Positions 1 to 7,846 of a stretch of DNA of 42,208 nucleotides are shown here, piece after piece. Position 1 is the stretch's first letter. Every line of letters starts with the position of its first letter. The notes beneath the pieces were generated by a model. That model saw only the letters and a list, made by a program, of their open reading frames with translations. It had not been told where the DNA came from and searched no databases. Origin of the DNA: a virus; the IMG/VR virus record IMGVR_UViG_3300033552_000021, positions 1 to 42,208 of that record. One strand, given 5' to 3'. The translations under genes were made by a program, and so were the position numbers.

Positions 1-121
1 GTTGCCAGTAGGCCAGTTATGCCCGTGCCTGTGACGTTTGCAGCAACCGTGCCTAATGCGTTCGCAATAGACATACCGCCCGCAATTACCTGGCTGGCGA
101 CCGTTCCCACGCTGCCAAGGC
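1..121. repeat. Terminal duplication, left copy
   Basis: The first 121 bases recur exactly as the last 121 bases (42088-42208). The tape-measure reading frame continues without interruption across the join. This is what an assembler leaves when it closes a circular or circularly permuted genome, so the unique genome is 42,087 bp. A real short direct terminal repeat is possible but less likely, because the repeat lies in the middle of a coding sequence. Confidence 0.95.
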
Positions 122-2165
122 TGCTGGCGATGTTGCCAATGCCGCTTAAACCGCCTGCACCACCGCCGCCGCCCAACAGCGAAGAGGCTGCGCTGGCTAT
201 GCCGCCAGTACCACCCATGACGCCACCCACTACGCCCTGTATCGCTAGCTTTAAGACGGTAGTTTTAAACAGGTTTTTGATGCCATCCCAGAGCGATTTG
301 AAGAAGCCTTTGCCGGATTCAAAAGCGCGGAATAGGCTGTTTGTTAAACCGCTTTCTAAGTCGGTTGCAAACTTTGCGCCCTGCTTTTGTAGCTCTGATA
401 GCTTCTCAGATTCGGCGCTACGGTCAAACTTTTGTCCCTGCAATGCAGCGCGTTCTTTAAGTAGGCGTATCTCTTCCTCTAACGCAATTTGCTCACGGCT
501 GTAAAACTGCTCACTTTGCAGAGACGCAAGCGCTTGCTCTTTTTGGGCAATCACGCCGTTTAATCGTGCCTGGGTCAGCGCCTGTTGCTGGTCGGCACTC
601 AAGCCGATCAAAGCTACTTCGTCGGTTAGCGTTTTGTTTTGCTCAAAGCCTGACGCATTCGCTTTTTCTATAGCTTCTACGGTTTTGTATTTTTCCTCGC
701 GCAGGGTTTTTTCAAGAGCCAGATTGGCTTCATTGGCAACACGCACGTTTTCAACAGCAGTAAATTCAGCCAGCAGAGCTTTGGTTTTTGCACTTACAGC
801 GTCCCGAGCACTGATGCTTCCTTTTGCCAGCAGCTTTTGCACTTCCAGCACTTGCTTTTCAGAATCGGTAAGTTTGCGCCCGATGGTGATCTCTTCCTGA
901 TTCGCAGCAATCTTTTCTCTGATGCTGATGACAAGCTGCTGATAGGCTTTAATCTGTGGGTCTATTTTTTCAACCCCGCCGCCGCCTCCCGACCTTGCAG
1001 GCTTGGGTTCGTTTATGAGCGCAGGCAATTTAGGCTTCACCGGTACTAGGTCAGGTTCACCGTAACTGCCAGTTGCGCCCCCCGTGTTAGCTGGAGCCAT
1101 ACCGTAAAACCCACGCACGTTATCAGCGTAACGGCGCGTTGCGATTTCAAAGAAACTTTCCCCGGCTGCGCGACCTTCTTTAAACTTTTTAATGACCTCG
1201 TTGATAGACGCAACCAAAGGCCCGACGAGGGAACGCGACACGTCAGTCACGTTCTTTTGCATTTTGAAAAGCTCTTGATTAAACTTTTCTGCTTCCTCAG
1301 CCTGCCTAGTTGTGACCGTGGCAACTAGCTGACCTTTTTCGGCTAAGTCTTTGAGAAACGCTGCTACTTCTTTTGTGGATTTGCCAAAAAGCTCCTGCAT
1401 ACCTCGGGCTTTGTTGCCATCGTCGGCAAACTTGGCAAATGCCTGCGACGTTTTAAGTAACGCCTCTGCAGGGTCAATTTCCCTTAGCTCTTTAGCGCTT
1501 AAACCTAAAGCCTTTAAAACCTGCTCTGCCTCTGAGCCGATTTTTGCGCTGTTAAGAACGCCGTTGAACTTAATCATGGCTGCGCTGACAGTATCAAAAC
1601 TGCCCCCGGTGCGCCTTGCTATGTCCTCAAGGGCGCTGATGTTTTCAATGGATGCGCCTGTAGCGTCCTTTAAATCATTTATCGCGTCAACGCCGTCATT
1701 GATTTTTTTGGCGAACAAGGCAAAAGCGCCCAACGCGGCCCCGGCTGCAATCGCCGCAGTTTTAAGATTGCTTAGTGAAGCGTTGAATGATTCGTTAGCG
1801 GTTGCGGCTTCAAGCGTTTTTGCTTTGGCTGCATCTAGTTGGTCAAGGTAGGGTTTCAAGCCGTTAACGTCAATGCCCCGCTGACCAGCCAACGCCCGGT
1901 AATAGTCAGCGCCTGACTTTGCGCCCGCTTCGGTAGCTGCAATTTGTCGCTGGATCGAGCCAATAATGTTTTTCGTTGCGTCTTCGACTTTTTTGGACGC
2001 AATCCTGCCGCCGTCGCCTGACTTTTCAAGCGCCCCACTAGCAGCGGCCCCAGCATCAATAACCGCGCCTTTAAACCCAGCAATGGATTTTTTAGCCGAA
2101 CCAATGCCAGCTTCGACGCCCGACGCATCGGCTTTAATGTCAATAATGGCGCTTAAATCTGACAT
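1..2165 (-). CDS. Tail tape-measure protein, N-terminal part
   Basis: This is the 5' part of a gene that runs through the end of the window and continues at 42087-39132. The joined gene is 5,121 nt and encodes 1,706 residues with no break. Tape-measure proteins fill the tail tube, set its length and leave with the DNA. This part carries long alanine-, lysine- and glutamate-rich helical stretches. Around residues 640-740 there is a glycine- and alanine-rich hydrophobic segment typical of the family. The ATG at 2165 lies just after the assembly-chaperone extension, which ends at 2170, the usual order G/GT then tape measure. By the lambda ruler a protein this long implies a long siphovirus tail, perhaps near 250 nm (inference). 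Confidence 0.93.
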   Translation of the reverse strand, partial: MSDLSAIIDIKADASGVEAGIGSAKKSIAGFKGAVIDAGAAASGALEKSGDGGRIASKKVEDATKNIIGSIQRQIAATEAGAKSGADYYRALAGQRGIDVNGLKPYLDQLDAAKAKTLEAATANESFNASLSNLKTAAIAAGAALGAFALFAKKINDGVDAINDLKDATGASIENISALEDIARRTGGSFDTVSAAMIKFNGVLNSAKIGSEAEQVLKALGLSAKELREIDPAEALLKTSQAFAKFADDGNKARGMQELFGKSTKEVAAFLKDLAEKGQLVATVTTRQAEEAEKFNQELFKMQKNVTDVSRSLVGPLVASINEVIKKFKEGRAAGESFFEIATRRYADNVRGFYGMAPANTGGATGSYGEPDLVPVKPKLPALINEPKPARSGGGGGVEKIDPQIKAYQQLVISIREKIAANQEEITIGRKLTDSEKQVLEVQKLLAKGSISARDAVSAKTKALLAEFTAVENVRVANEANLALEKTLREEKYKTVEAIEKANASGFEQNKTLTDEVALIGLSADQQQALTQARLNGVIAQKEQALASLQSEQFYSREQIALEEEIRLLKERAALQGQKFDRSAESEKLSELQKQGAKFATDLESGLTNSLFRAFESGKGFFKSLWDGIKNLFKTTVLKLAIQGVVGGVMGGTGGIASAASSLLGGGGGAGGLSGIGNIASSLGSVGTVASQVIAGGMSIANALGTVAANVTGTGITGLLA

Positions 2166-2169
2166 TGGT

Positions 2170-2870
2170 TTAATCTTTTTGGTTCATTGCGTTTAAGGCT
2201 GCGTGCTCAAGCGTGCGGATGTCTTCAAGCAGCAAATCCCATTCGTCAGGGTCAAGCTGCAATCGGTCAATCAAGGGGTAAACAGCGGCGTAATCAAGGC
2301 CCGTAGGCCCGCCCATGCCGCCGCCTCTCCACTGTGTACGCAGCCTGCAAAACAGGTGCACAGCAGCAGCGTTTTCGGGCCAGTAAATCACCGGCTCTGT
2401 GTCGTAATCTGAAGCGGTAAAACCGAAAGCGTTTAGCTCCGCTTCGTCAGCCTGTTTTTCGTAGAGGGCGCAGGCAACCTCGGTTAGTTTTTTGCCTTGC
2501 CCTCAGTCACGGCTTCGCGGTAAGCGCGTGTAATGGCAGCGCCAGCCGCGGGGAACTCGTTGATAAGCGCCTGCACGTTTGATTCGGTGAAGTCGTCTTC
2601 TAAATCCCAGCCAGTAGCACAGCCCATGATGTACTTCACTTCGTCGGCTTGGGTTTTGGCGGCGTTTTCAACAATGTCGAAACCGGCCTCTGCTGATTCA
2701 GCAGGTGGATTTTTGATGCCTGGGTAAATCTGGTCAATAAATTCGGCAAACTGCGTGCGGTCGCGGTTGCGGTAGCTCATAGTAATGTCGCCTTTGCCGC
2801 CTTGCAGCAGGGGGAAAGTGACCTTGTGCGTGAATGATTTTGGAGCACTGCCGAGTTTGATTTTTGACAT
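2170..2870 (-). CDS. Tail assembly chaperone GT-type fusion, made by -1 frameshift
   Basis: If the ribosome slips -1 at 2493-2487, the 128-residue upstream protein continues through 105 further codons to the stop at 2170-2172, giving about 233 residues. No stop interrupts the -1 frame between the slip site and the downstream frame. The distal 73 residues read as a DUF1799-type domain, with WPEN near the start, TQWR, and GGPTGLDYAAV, the usual partner domain of tail assembly chaperones. In lambda the equivalent gpGT recruits the tail tube protein to gpG on the tape measure. The downstream frame has no ATG at its beginning, only an in-frame GTG at 2391, which favours expression by frameshift. 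Confidence 0.82.
2484..2870 (-). CDS. Tail assembly chaperone, gpG-like
   Basis: A 128-residue protein that starts with MSKIKLG and ends in GKAKN just before TAA. Position (between tail tube and tape measure), size and the frameshift signal at its last codons identify it as the G-type chaperone that coats the tape measure during tail assembly. The first third is beta-rich, including the FPLLQGGKGDITMSY stretch, and the remainder is helical and acidic. The start ATG is at 2870. No strong Shine-Dalgarno is visible, and a terminator-like hairpin sits 25 nt upstream. Confidence 0.8.
   Translation of the reverse strand: MSKIKLGSAPKSFTHKVTFPLLQGGKGDITMSYRNRDRTQFAEFIDQIYPGIKNPPAESAEAGFDIVENAAKTQADEVKYIMGCATGWDLEDDFTESNVQALINEFPAAGAAITRAYREAVTEGKAKN
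2487..2493 (-). other. Programmed -1 frameshift slippery site A AAA AAC
   Basis: On the minus strand the last sense codons of the chaperone gene read GCA AAA AAC TAA. The heptamer A AAA AAC is therefore in the correct X XXY YYZ phase, immediately before the stop. After a -1 slip the frame continues as CTA ACC GAG and enters the DUF1799-like frame. Confidence 0.85.
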
Positions 2871-2894
2871 GGTATTTTTTGTAGGTATGAAGTG

Positions 2895-2927
2895 AAAAAA
2901 GCCCTTGATCGGGAATGACCCGAGGGC
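2895..2927 (-). terminator. Terminator-like hairpin with U6 tract before the chaperone gene
   Basis: Minus-strand RNA can pair GCCCT/AGGGC and CGGG/CCCG (with a bulge) and is followed directly by six U (plus-strand A run 2895-2900). It lies between the tail tube gene and the chaperone gene and ends about 25 nt before the chaperone ATG. As an intrinsic terminator it would lower chaperone expression relative to tube protein unless RNA polymerase is antiterminated. Confidence 0.65.
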
Positions 2928-2933
2928 GTAAAG

Positions 2934-2959
2934 AAGCCGCCCGGTTTAATGGGCGGCTT
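2934..2959 (-). other. GC-rich hairpin just after the tail tube gene
   Basis: AAGCCGCCC and GGGCGGCTT are perfect 9-nt complements around an 8-nt loop. The minus-strand side is followed by CTTCTTTA rather than a clean U run, so it may protect the 3' end of the tail tube transcript or act in tandem with the adjacent terminator. Confidence 0.55.
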
Positions 2960-2976
2960 GAGGCAACGCGGTTTGT

Positions 2977-3624
2977 TTAGATCGTGTAGCGGACAGGACG
3001 CGACTGCAGCGAGAATGTCGCGGACACAGCGATAACTGAGCCTTTTGTCAATGTCGGTGTTTCGTTAAACGATACAAAGCCTTGATAAAGGATCAGCGAG
3101 TTATCAGGCAGCACCAAACGCAGCGCACGGACAGCGCGTGCATCGTTGGCAACCTTCAAAGCGACGTATCCGGCAAGCGCTGGATCGTCCGCAATACCAA
3201 TCGTGATTGACTGCGCAGAGGTGATGGTCGGGATTTGCGTCTCGAAGTTTTGCTCCAAAAAGCTAAACGTCGCAAACTGCTGATCGCCGCCGCTGGTGCT
3301 GAAATCAAGAATCTGGCTAATCTGCGTAAACGCGCTGATCCTCTGCGCCGTACCGCCGCCAGAGCCAGCCGGGTAAAGCGTCAAGCTAACTGTGTCAATA
3401 CCTTCAAGGTTGAAAGTATTGGCGGTCACGCCGGACACGCGTACAACGCGGTTGTTGAGGTTTGACCAGCCTGAAACGATGGTAACAATGTCGCCATTGA
3501 CAAAGCTGTGAGCGGTGGAAGTGGCAACAGCCGGGTTGGCGTTTGTGATGCCGGAAACGGTCAAGACCGTGCCGTAAGTGGTCGCAAGCGAAACGATTGC
3601 GCCGTCTGGAAGTTTGGCTGCCAT
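2977..3624 (-). CDS. Major tail tube protein
   Basis: A 215-residue, beta-rich protein in the tail-tube position, directly after the tail terminator gene and before the G/GT chaperone. It begins MAAKLPDGAIVSLATTYG and carries an Ig-like or ubiquitin-like insert near residues 35-80 (HSFVNGDIVTIVSGW). The C-terminal half, with FSFLEQNFETQIPTIT and FVSFNETPTLTKG, resembles lambda gpV/HK97-type tube proteins. Hexameric rings of such proteins form the siphovirus tail tube. Two tandem terminator-like hairpins precede the gene and another two hairpins follow it, as if this gene were a separately controlled high-level unit. Confidence 0.82.
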   Translation of the reverse strand: MAAKLPDGAIVSLATTYGTVLTVSGITNANPAVATSTAHSFVNGDIVTIVSGWSNLNNRVVRVSGVTANTFNLEGIDTVSLTLYPAGSGGGTAQRISAFTQISQILDFSTSGGDQQFATFSFLEQNFETQIPTITSAQSITIGIADDPALAGYVALKVANDARAVRALRLVLPDNSLILYQGFVSFNETPTLTKGSVIAVSATFSLQSRPVRYTI

Positions 3625-3648
3625 GATTGGCCTTTCTGAAAATGGACG

Positions 3649-3670
3649 AAAAAAAACCGCATTACTGCGG
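3649..3670 (-). terminator. Terminator-like hairpin with U8 tract before the tail tube gene
   Basis: On the minus strand CCGCA/TGCGG pairs around a 4-nt loop and is followed by eight U. The U tract ends about 25 nt before the tail tube ATG at 3624. The stem is short (5 bp) but the U tract is strong. Confidence 0.65.
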
Positions 3671-3696
3671 CAGGGTTGCGCCCATAAGCGGGCAAG

Positions 3697-3728
3697 AAAA
3701 AAGCCGCTGCGATTGCTCGAAGCGGCTT
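3697..3728 (-). terminator. Intrinsic terminator after the tail terminator gene
   Basis: AAGCCGCT/AGCGGCTT forms an 8-bp stem around a 12-nt loop, followed on the minus strand by TTTTTTCTT. It lies 25 nt downstream of the stop of the tail terminator gene and upstream of the hairpin at 3649-3670, so the two form a tandem pair. Confidence 0.75.
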
Positions 3729-3752
3729 TAGGGGTTGGCCTTACGGCCTAAA

Positions 3753-4106
3753 TCAAACTGAGAAAATCGTGAAATCCTGGCGTGTGCCGTACAGCTTCAA
3801 ATCAAGCTCATAACTACCGACAAGCGAGCCAACCGGCGACGCCTGAAAAGCTGTGGACAGCCTCAGTGCGTCTTCTACCTGTAGCGCCAGCGCGTTAGCA
3901 GCAAGCCGCGTATCGGCCCAGACGTTTATTTGCATTCGTGCGTTGCGCTTGCCCGGCAAGGTGCGGTCTAAAAACGTGATCGCCTCGCCGCCTACCTGCT
4001 GCCATGTGATGTAAGGCCGCGCAGGTAAAGGCTCAGGGCCAACATCGGGATACACGCGGGCGCATAGCGTTTTCAGTAGCGTGTTTAGATCGACTTCAAG
4101 CGCCAT
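3753..4106 (-). CDS. Tail terminator/completion protein (DUF3168-like)
   Basis: A 117-residue protein from ATG 4106 (MALEVDLNTLL), with the AAAAGGGG ribosome binding site 7-8 nt upstream. A longer form from TTG at 4124 is possible but would discard this site. The run YPDVGPEPLPARPYITWQQV, followed by RMQINVWADT, is typical of the DUF3168 family. Members cap the tail tube and join it to the head connector. The gene overlaps the stop of the preceding gp10-like gene by 11 nt. Confidence 0.82.
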   Translation of the reverse strand: MALEVDLNTLLKTLCARVYPDVGPEPLPARPYITWQQVGGEAITFLDRTLPGKRNARMQINVWADTRLAANALALQVEDALRLSTAFQASPVGSLVGSYELDLKLYGTRQDFTIFSV

Positions 4107-4644
4107 TAATAGCCCCTTTTGCAAGCTCTAGAAACTTGGCTTTTGACGCTTTTAGTGCCGTGCGTTTTTTGCTTTCGTAGGCTGGCCGAATGAATGCTTG
4201 CGCTGCAATCTGCCTAGGCGAAGAAAGCGGCACGTAGTAAGCGTCCTTGACGGACTGCGGCGCTTTGCGATTCGGTGCTGGTTGGCCCCTCATTCCTGCG
4301 CGTACTGCTGTGTACCAATTGCCGTCTGATCCGATGTATGCTTTGTAGCGCTGTATGTGACCGTACTCAACAAGGTGGCCGTGTTGAGCTTTTTTCCGGT
4401 TCCAACTTACGTAATAAGTGGCATAAGCAGCCCCGCTGAATCGTTCAGCAAATACCTGATAAATTGATTTATTCAGGTTGCCGGTTTTTGTACCAAGAGC
4501 CGCAACATTGGACTTAACTTCGTCGTAAAACACTTGCGCGCCAGCCTGCGCCGAAGGCCTCACAGCTTCTTGCAGCTTTTCTTGCAAGGCGTTGAGCTTG
4601 GCTTGTAGTGCCGTGTCGTCAAACTTGATGCTTACGCTTGGCAT
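4096..4644 (-). CDS. HK97 gp10-like head-tail/tail component
   Basis: A 182-residue protein from ATG 4644, whose A is shared with the preceding stop (TAATG). The upstream TTG at 4662 is an unlikely start. It begins MPSVSIKFDD, followed by a helical pair rich in Q and K, then GNLNKSIYQVF and HGHLVEYGHI, the core features of the HK97 gp10 family. These proteins sit at the head-tail joint or help tail completion. The gene order (connector, closure, gp10, DUF3168, tube) is the standard HK97/lambda-like one. Confidence 0.82.
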   Translation of the reverse strand: MPSVSIKFDDTALQAKLNALQEKLQEAVRPSAQAGAQVFYDEVKSNVAALGTKTGNLNKSIYQVFAERFSGAAYATYYVSWNRKKAQHGHLVEYGHIQRYKAYIGSDGNWYTAVRAGMRGQPAPNRKAPQSVKDAYYVPLSSPRQIAAQAFIRPAYESKKRTALKASKAKFLELAKGAINGA

Positions 4645-4955
4645 TACGCGACCGCCTGACAAACCAAATCAACAAACACCCGTTTGCTATCCGGCAAAAC
4701 TGCTTGAATTGCAAACACCGTAGCGCCCTGCAGCACGCGCATATCAGGCGTCACAACCCGATAACGGATGCGGATTGAAACCCGATTGACTGATACGTCA
4801 GCGGTGGCCTTAATCGCACTCATGCCGCTTTGGTGGCGAATGTCGGCGTAAACATCGGCTACGTTTGTCCAGCCTGTCAGCGGCTGGCCGATAGAGTCGG
4901 TTTCGCTAGTTGGAGCCTGTAGCGTTATCAGTGTGCGAAGCTGGCCTGCTTTCAC
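4644..4955 (-). CDS. Head closure / head-tail adaptor protein
   Basis: 103 residues from GTG 4955, chosen because GTG overlaps the stop of the connector gene (GTGA) and an AAGG site lies about 8 nt upstream. The longer frame to 4988 would overlap that gene by 37 nt. The sequence KAGQLRTLITLQAP near the start, then the GWTNVADVYADIR stretch and the RIRYR strand, are hallmarks of the SPP1 gp16/HK97 gp9-type head-tail joining family, which closes the DNA channel after packaging. Confidence 0.85.
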   Translation of the reverse strand: MKAGQLRTLITLQAPTSETDSIGQPLTGWTNVADVYADIRHQSGMSAIKATADVSVNRVSIRIRYRVVTPDMRVLQGATVFAIQAVLPDSKRVFVDLVCQAVA

Positions 4956-5482
4956 GAGTACGCCTTCACGGTGTCGAGCAATGCGCAAGCACCACGCGAT
5001 AATTCAGCCTGTTCTCGGTTTTCGTATAGCTCGCCAACAGTCAGCAATAAAGCCGCCTGCACTGCGGGCGGCACATTGCCAGCAACATAGCGAATCTTGA
5101 CGGCATTAGCAGCGCTGCCGGTATCCCGCCAGCCGTCAACGGGGATAGCCCAGTTCTCAATTCCGTAATCATCTAATGCATAAAACGTGGAAGCCAGCGT
5201 TTGCTCTACCCCGGCACTGTCAATGTATTTAATGCTGATGATGCTGGTCACCGGGCCTTGCTTAAGCTGAATAGCGCCTGACGGGAAAGCGTCCAGAGCA
5301 AGCTCCAGCGTTTGCACTCCAATGGATCGCCCGGTGTAATGCTCTGCAAAATGCGCAGCCGCTGCCAAGTTTGACAAAAGCAAGGCGTCTTCAGGGTGTG
5401 GATCACCGACAAGCCGCAAGTGCAGGCGCATTTGTGCCAGCGTCAAAACTGCCGACGCCGGTGTGATGACTTTGATACCCAT
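4952..5482 (-). CDS. Head-tail connector, gp6-like adaptor
   Basis: A 176-residue protein starting MGIKVITPASA. It has the family's helical N-terminus (MRLHLRLVGDPHPEDALLL), the AAHFAEHYTGR segment near residue 45, a central beta region (YIDSAGVEQTL) and a C-terminal helix ending in AYS. gp6-like adaptors form the ring under the portal. The gene lies 3 nt after the 22-residue-repeat gene, so that unusual gene is embedded inside the head operon. Confidence 0.85.
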   Translation of the reverse strand: MGIKVITPASAVLTLAQMRLHLRLVGDPHPEDALLLSNLAAAAHFAEHYTGRSIGVQTLELALDAFPSGAIQLKQGPVTSIISIKYIDSAGVEQTLASTFYALDDYGIENWAIPVDGWRDTGSAANAVKIRYVAGNVPPAVQAALLLTVGELYENREQAELSRGACALLDTVKAYS

Positions 5483-5485
5483 TAG

Positions 5486-6472
5486 TTACCTTGTGACTGT
5501 TTGCTGATTGCTGCGGTTGGCCGCTGTGCTTGGCTGTCGTGTGGCGTTGTCAGCGCTGGTGCGCGCCGCGCCGCCGCTGCTGAATCGCTGACTTGTCTGT
5601 ACTGCCTCGCGCCCGAACAAGCTACCCCGTTGACTAGCGGCTACCAAAATGCCGTTTCCTGAAAATGCCAATTGCAGACCGTTGCTTGCCAGTAGCAGAT
5701 GCGCCTGCACCACTACCGACCCGGCTGCGATGTTGTCCTGTACGCTTGCCGCAGCAACCAGCTTGTGCGATTGCGACACAACGCCAGCGCCAGAGCTGGA
5801 TTGCTGCACCGTGACGCCAGCGGCCAACGGATACTGAATTCCTATAACGCCAGCGCCGCTGCTTGCTCCTTGCGTTGCCGTGCCGCCCGTTAGAAAAACT
5901 GGAATCGACACCACGCCAGCGCCGCTGCCCGCGCCCTGCCCACTTGCAGCACCTTGCAGCGCATGGAATTGATTAACGCTGCCAGCACCCGCCGCCGCGC
6001 TTTGATTTGCCCCGGCCCCTGTCAGCGCGTGCGCCTGGGTCACTGCCCCGGATGCACTAGCCGCGCCCTGCGTGCTCAATGCACCTGTCAGCGTCACACT
6101 TGCCGCCACAGCCCCTGCACTCGACGCGCCGGTCTGTGTTGTTGCTGCGCCGGTCAGGGCGTGGATTTGCACTACCGCACCAGAATCCGATGCACTTGCT
6201 TGGCTACTGGTGGCCCCCGACAAAACTTGCACTTGCCCGGCTACGCCCGTCCCGCTTATTGCGCTCTGTGTGGCACCAGCACCAACCAATATGCGCGCTT
6301 GGGATATCGCTCCAGTGCCGGATGCCTGCGCTTGGCTAGTTGACGCGCCCGTCAAAATTTGCGCTTGCGCTACCGCTCCCGTTCCGCTGCTGGCAGCTTG
6401 GCTACTTCCCGCCCCAACCAAACTGACTGGCGCAGCCGCCGCCAGGTTATTTTGAAAGAGCGTTAACAGCAC
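5486..6472 (-). CDS. Virion-region protein built of twelve 22-residue repeats
   Basis: A 328-residue protein I do not recognise. After 17 leader residues it consists of twelve consecutive units of exactly 22 residues (residues 18-281), then a 47-residue Ser/Arg/Gln-rich tail. A unit typically reads L-(T/V)-G-A then x-(S/T)-Q, then (S/A)-G-(T/A)-G-(A/V)-(V/I) and ends xQ-A-(Q/H)-x. Regularly spaced small residues, glycines and a hydrophobic step in every unit suggest a beta-solenoid or other repeat fold. It lies between the connector gene and another repeat-rich protein, with 3-nt gaps on both sides, which implies a virion role such as head fibre or decoration. Units diverge least at the N-terminal end, consistent with tandem duplication. 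Confidence 0.8.
   Translation of the reverse strand: MLLTLFQNNLAAAAPVSLVGAGSSQAASSGTGAVAQAQILTGASTSQAQASGTGAISQARILVGAGATQSAISGTGVAGQVQVLSGATSSQASASDSGAVVQIHALTGAATTQTGASSAGAVAASVTLTGALSTQGAASASGAVTQAHALTGAGANQSAAAGAGSVNQFHALQGAASGQGAGSGAGVVSIPVFLTGGTATQGASSGAGVIGIQYPLAAGVTVQQSSSGAGVVSQSHKLVAAASVQDNIAAGSVVVQAHLLLASNGLQLAFSGNGILVAASQRGSLFGREAVQTSQRFSSGGAARTSADNATRQPSTAANRSNQQTVTR
5630..6421 (-). repeat. Twelve tandem 66-bp coding repeats
   Basis: The repeat block is 792 nt and encodes 12 units of 22 codons with no length variation. The units share protein pattern more than base identity, so the duplications are old and kept under selection for length. Confidence 0.8.
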
Positions 6473-6475
6473 GGT

Positions 6476-7843
6476 TTAAGGGCCGGTATAAAAGTACGCG
6501 GTAATCCTGCTTTGCACGCCTGCGCCTGCGAGCGGTGCTGTGATGGTTGTTGCGGTTGCTGCTGCTGACGACTTGATGCCGTTTTCTAGCTGCTCATCGA
6601 CTACGGTCTTTGACGTACCTGCTGCTAGTGCGTTGCCATCTGTCCAAGCCAATGCGCCGGGTAAGTTGGTCGAAGTGAATGCAAGGGTGGTAGCCGCCGC
6701 TGCAACAGCCGTAATCGTTGGGTTGTGCAAGGTGATGCGGATGCGCGTGACGTAGTGAAACTGGCCTGCAGCCGGTGCGGGCAATGTCAGCGTTGCAGCG
6801 GTGTTAGCCACTGACAATACGGTCACAGCGGTGACGGCAGTCATTTGCGTGCGCAATCCGTTGATTGCATCGCCTCGTGCACGATCCCAGCCTACGCCGT
6901 TGTAAACCATCCCAAAGCCCAGCACCTCTTCAAAATCATTCTCATTGCTGCGGGCGTCTTGCGGCCTGACCGATGCGCCTTTTCCATACGCTTTGTAGAG
7001 CTTGGTTTGCAGCCGGAAAGCTGTTTGTGCTGTTGCGCCGTTGGTGTACACGATGCGGAAAAACCGCGCTGATGCGCCCACGCTAAACGGTCTGCCGGTT
7101 GTTGCAGGTACGGTAAAAGCGTCTATCGAGTCCCAGTTTGTGCCGTTTGTCGATTGCTGAAGCTGCAAGCCATCTACCGCACTGGGCTGGTCTGCAAAAA
7201 CCATTAAGCGAACATCGGCAAATTCTGTAATATCTTCGGCTGGGCCGGTAAACACACCATTAGCAGCAAGGGCAACCGAAGTGCTGTTAACTGTCGAGAT
7301 GATGCCGTTAGCTGTAACGGATAGAGCACCACTGACAGGCACAGGCGTAGCCCTGAGTTGTGTGTCTGTCAGCGCAAGCGTGTTTGACATGGTTACAGGC
7401 AACGGAGTCGCTCGTAACTGCGTGTCGGTGGCAGGGCCGGACACTGGCTGCGTGGCTTGAAAGAATGCACCGCTAACAGGCAAGGCTGTAGCTCTAATTT
7501 GGGTGTCTGTCAGCCCTTGCGCCACCATATTTGATACGGCTACGGTGCCAGATACAGGCACAGCGGTTAGCCGTAGCTGCGTGTCTGTCAAACCTTGGGT
7601 GACCATGTTGGACACCGCAACCGTGCCGCTTATAGGCTGCGTAGCTTGAAAGAATGCGCCAGCTACCGGCATCGGGTTAGCTGCTGATGCTGTTTTAAAG
7701 TCACTAGCTGCGCCGTGTCCGACCTTGACAAACTGCACCGAAGCGCCAGCCGGAGCCGCTACACCGTCAACCGTGGTCAGGGTATCGACTAGCGGCTTGT
7801 CACCACCCGTGCCGGGGTTTAGCGTGATCGTTGCAGTGGTCAT
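6476..7843 (-). CDS. Repeat-rich virion protein, possible head fibre/decoration
   Basis: 455 residues. Residues about 60-180 contain repeated blocks: TDTQLRAT or close variants at about 87, 113, 140 and 160, each followed by PVS or PVT; GTVAVSNMV twice; GAFFQATQP twice. Residues 190-300 look like a compact beta domain (EFADVRLMVFADQPS, then LQLQQSTNGTNWDSI), and the C-terminus is beta-rich. The TDTQLRA-PVSG type of repeat occurs in structural proteins of various phages. No enzymatic motif is visible. The gene is 3 nt from each neighbour, downstream of capsid-module genes, so a capsid surface or fibre role is the best inference. Confidence 0.65.
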   Translation of the reverse strand: MTTATITLNPGTGGDKPLVDTLTTVDGVAAPAGASVQFVKVGHGAASDFKTASAANPMPVAGAFFQATQPISGTVAVSNMVTQGLTDTQLRLTAVPVSGTVAVSNMVAQGLTDTQIRATALPVSGAFFQATQPVSGPATDTQLRATPLPVTMSNTLALTDTQLRATPVPVSGALSVTANGIISTVNSTSVALAANGVFTGPAEDITEFADVRLMVFADQPSAVDGLQLQQSTNGTNWDSIDAFTVPATTGRPFSVGASARFFRIVYTNGATAQTAFRLQTKLYKAYGKGASVRPQDARSNENDFEEVLGFGMVYNGVGWDRARGDAINGLRTQMTAVTAVTVLSVANTAATLTLPAPAAGQFHYVTRIRITLHNPTITAVAAAATTLAFTSTNLPGALAWTDGNALAAGTSKTVVDEQLENGIKSSAAATATTITAPLAGAGVQSRITAYFYTGP

Positions 7844-7846
7844 GTT

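Noticed and set aside
6072-6455. Pro/Cys-rich plus-strand frames inside the 22-residue-repeat gene
   Set aside because: Their repetitiveness follows from the repeats of the true minus-strand gene.
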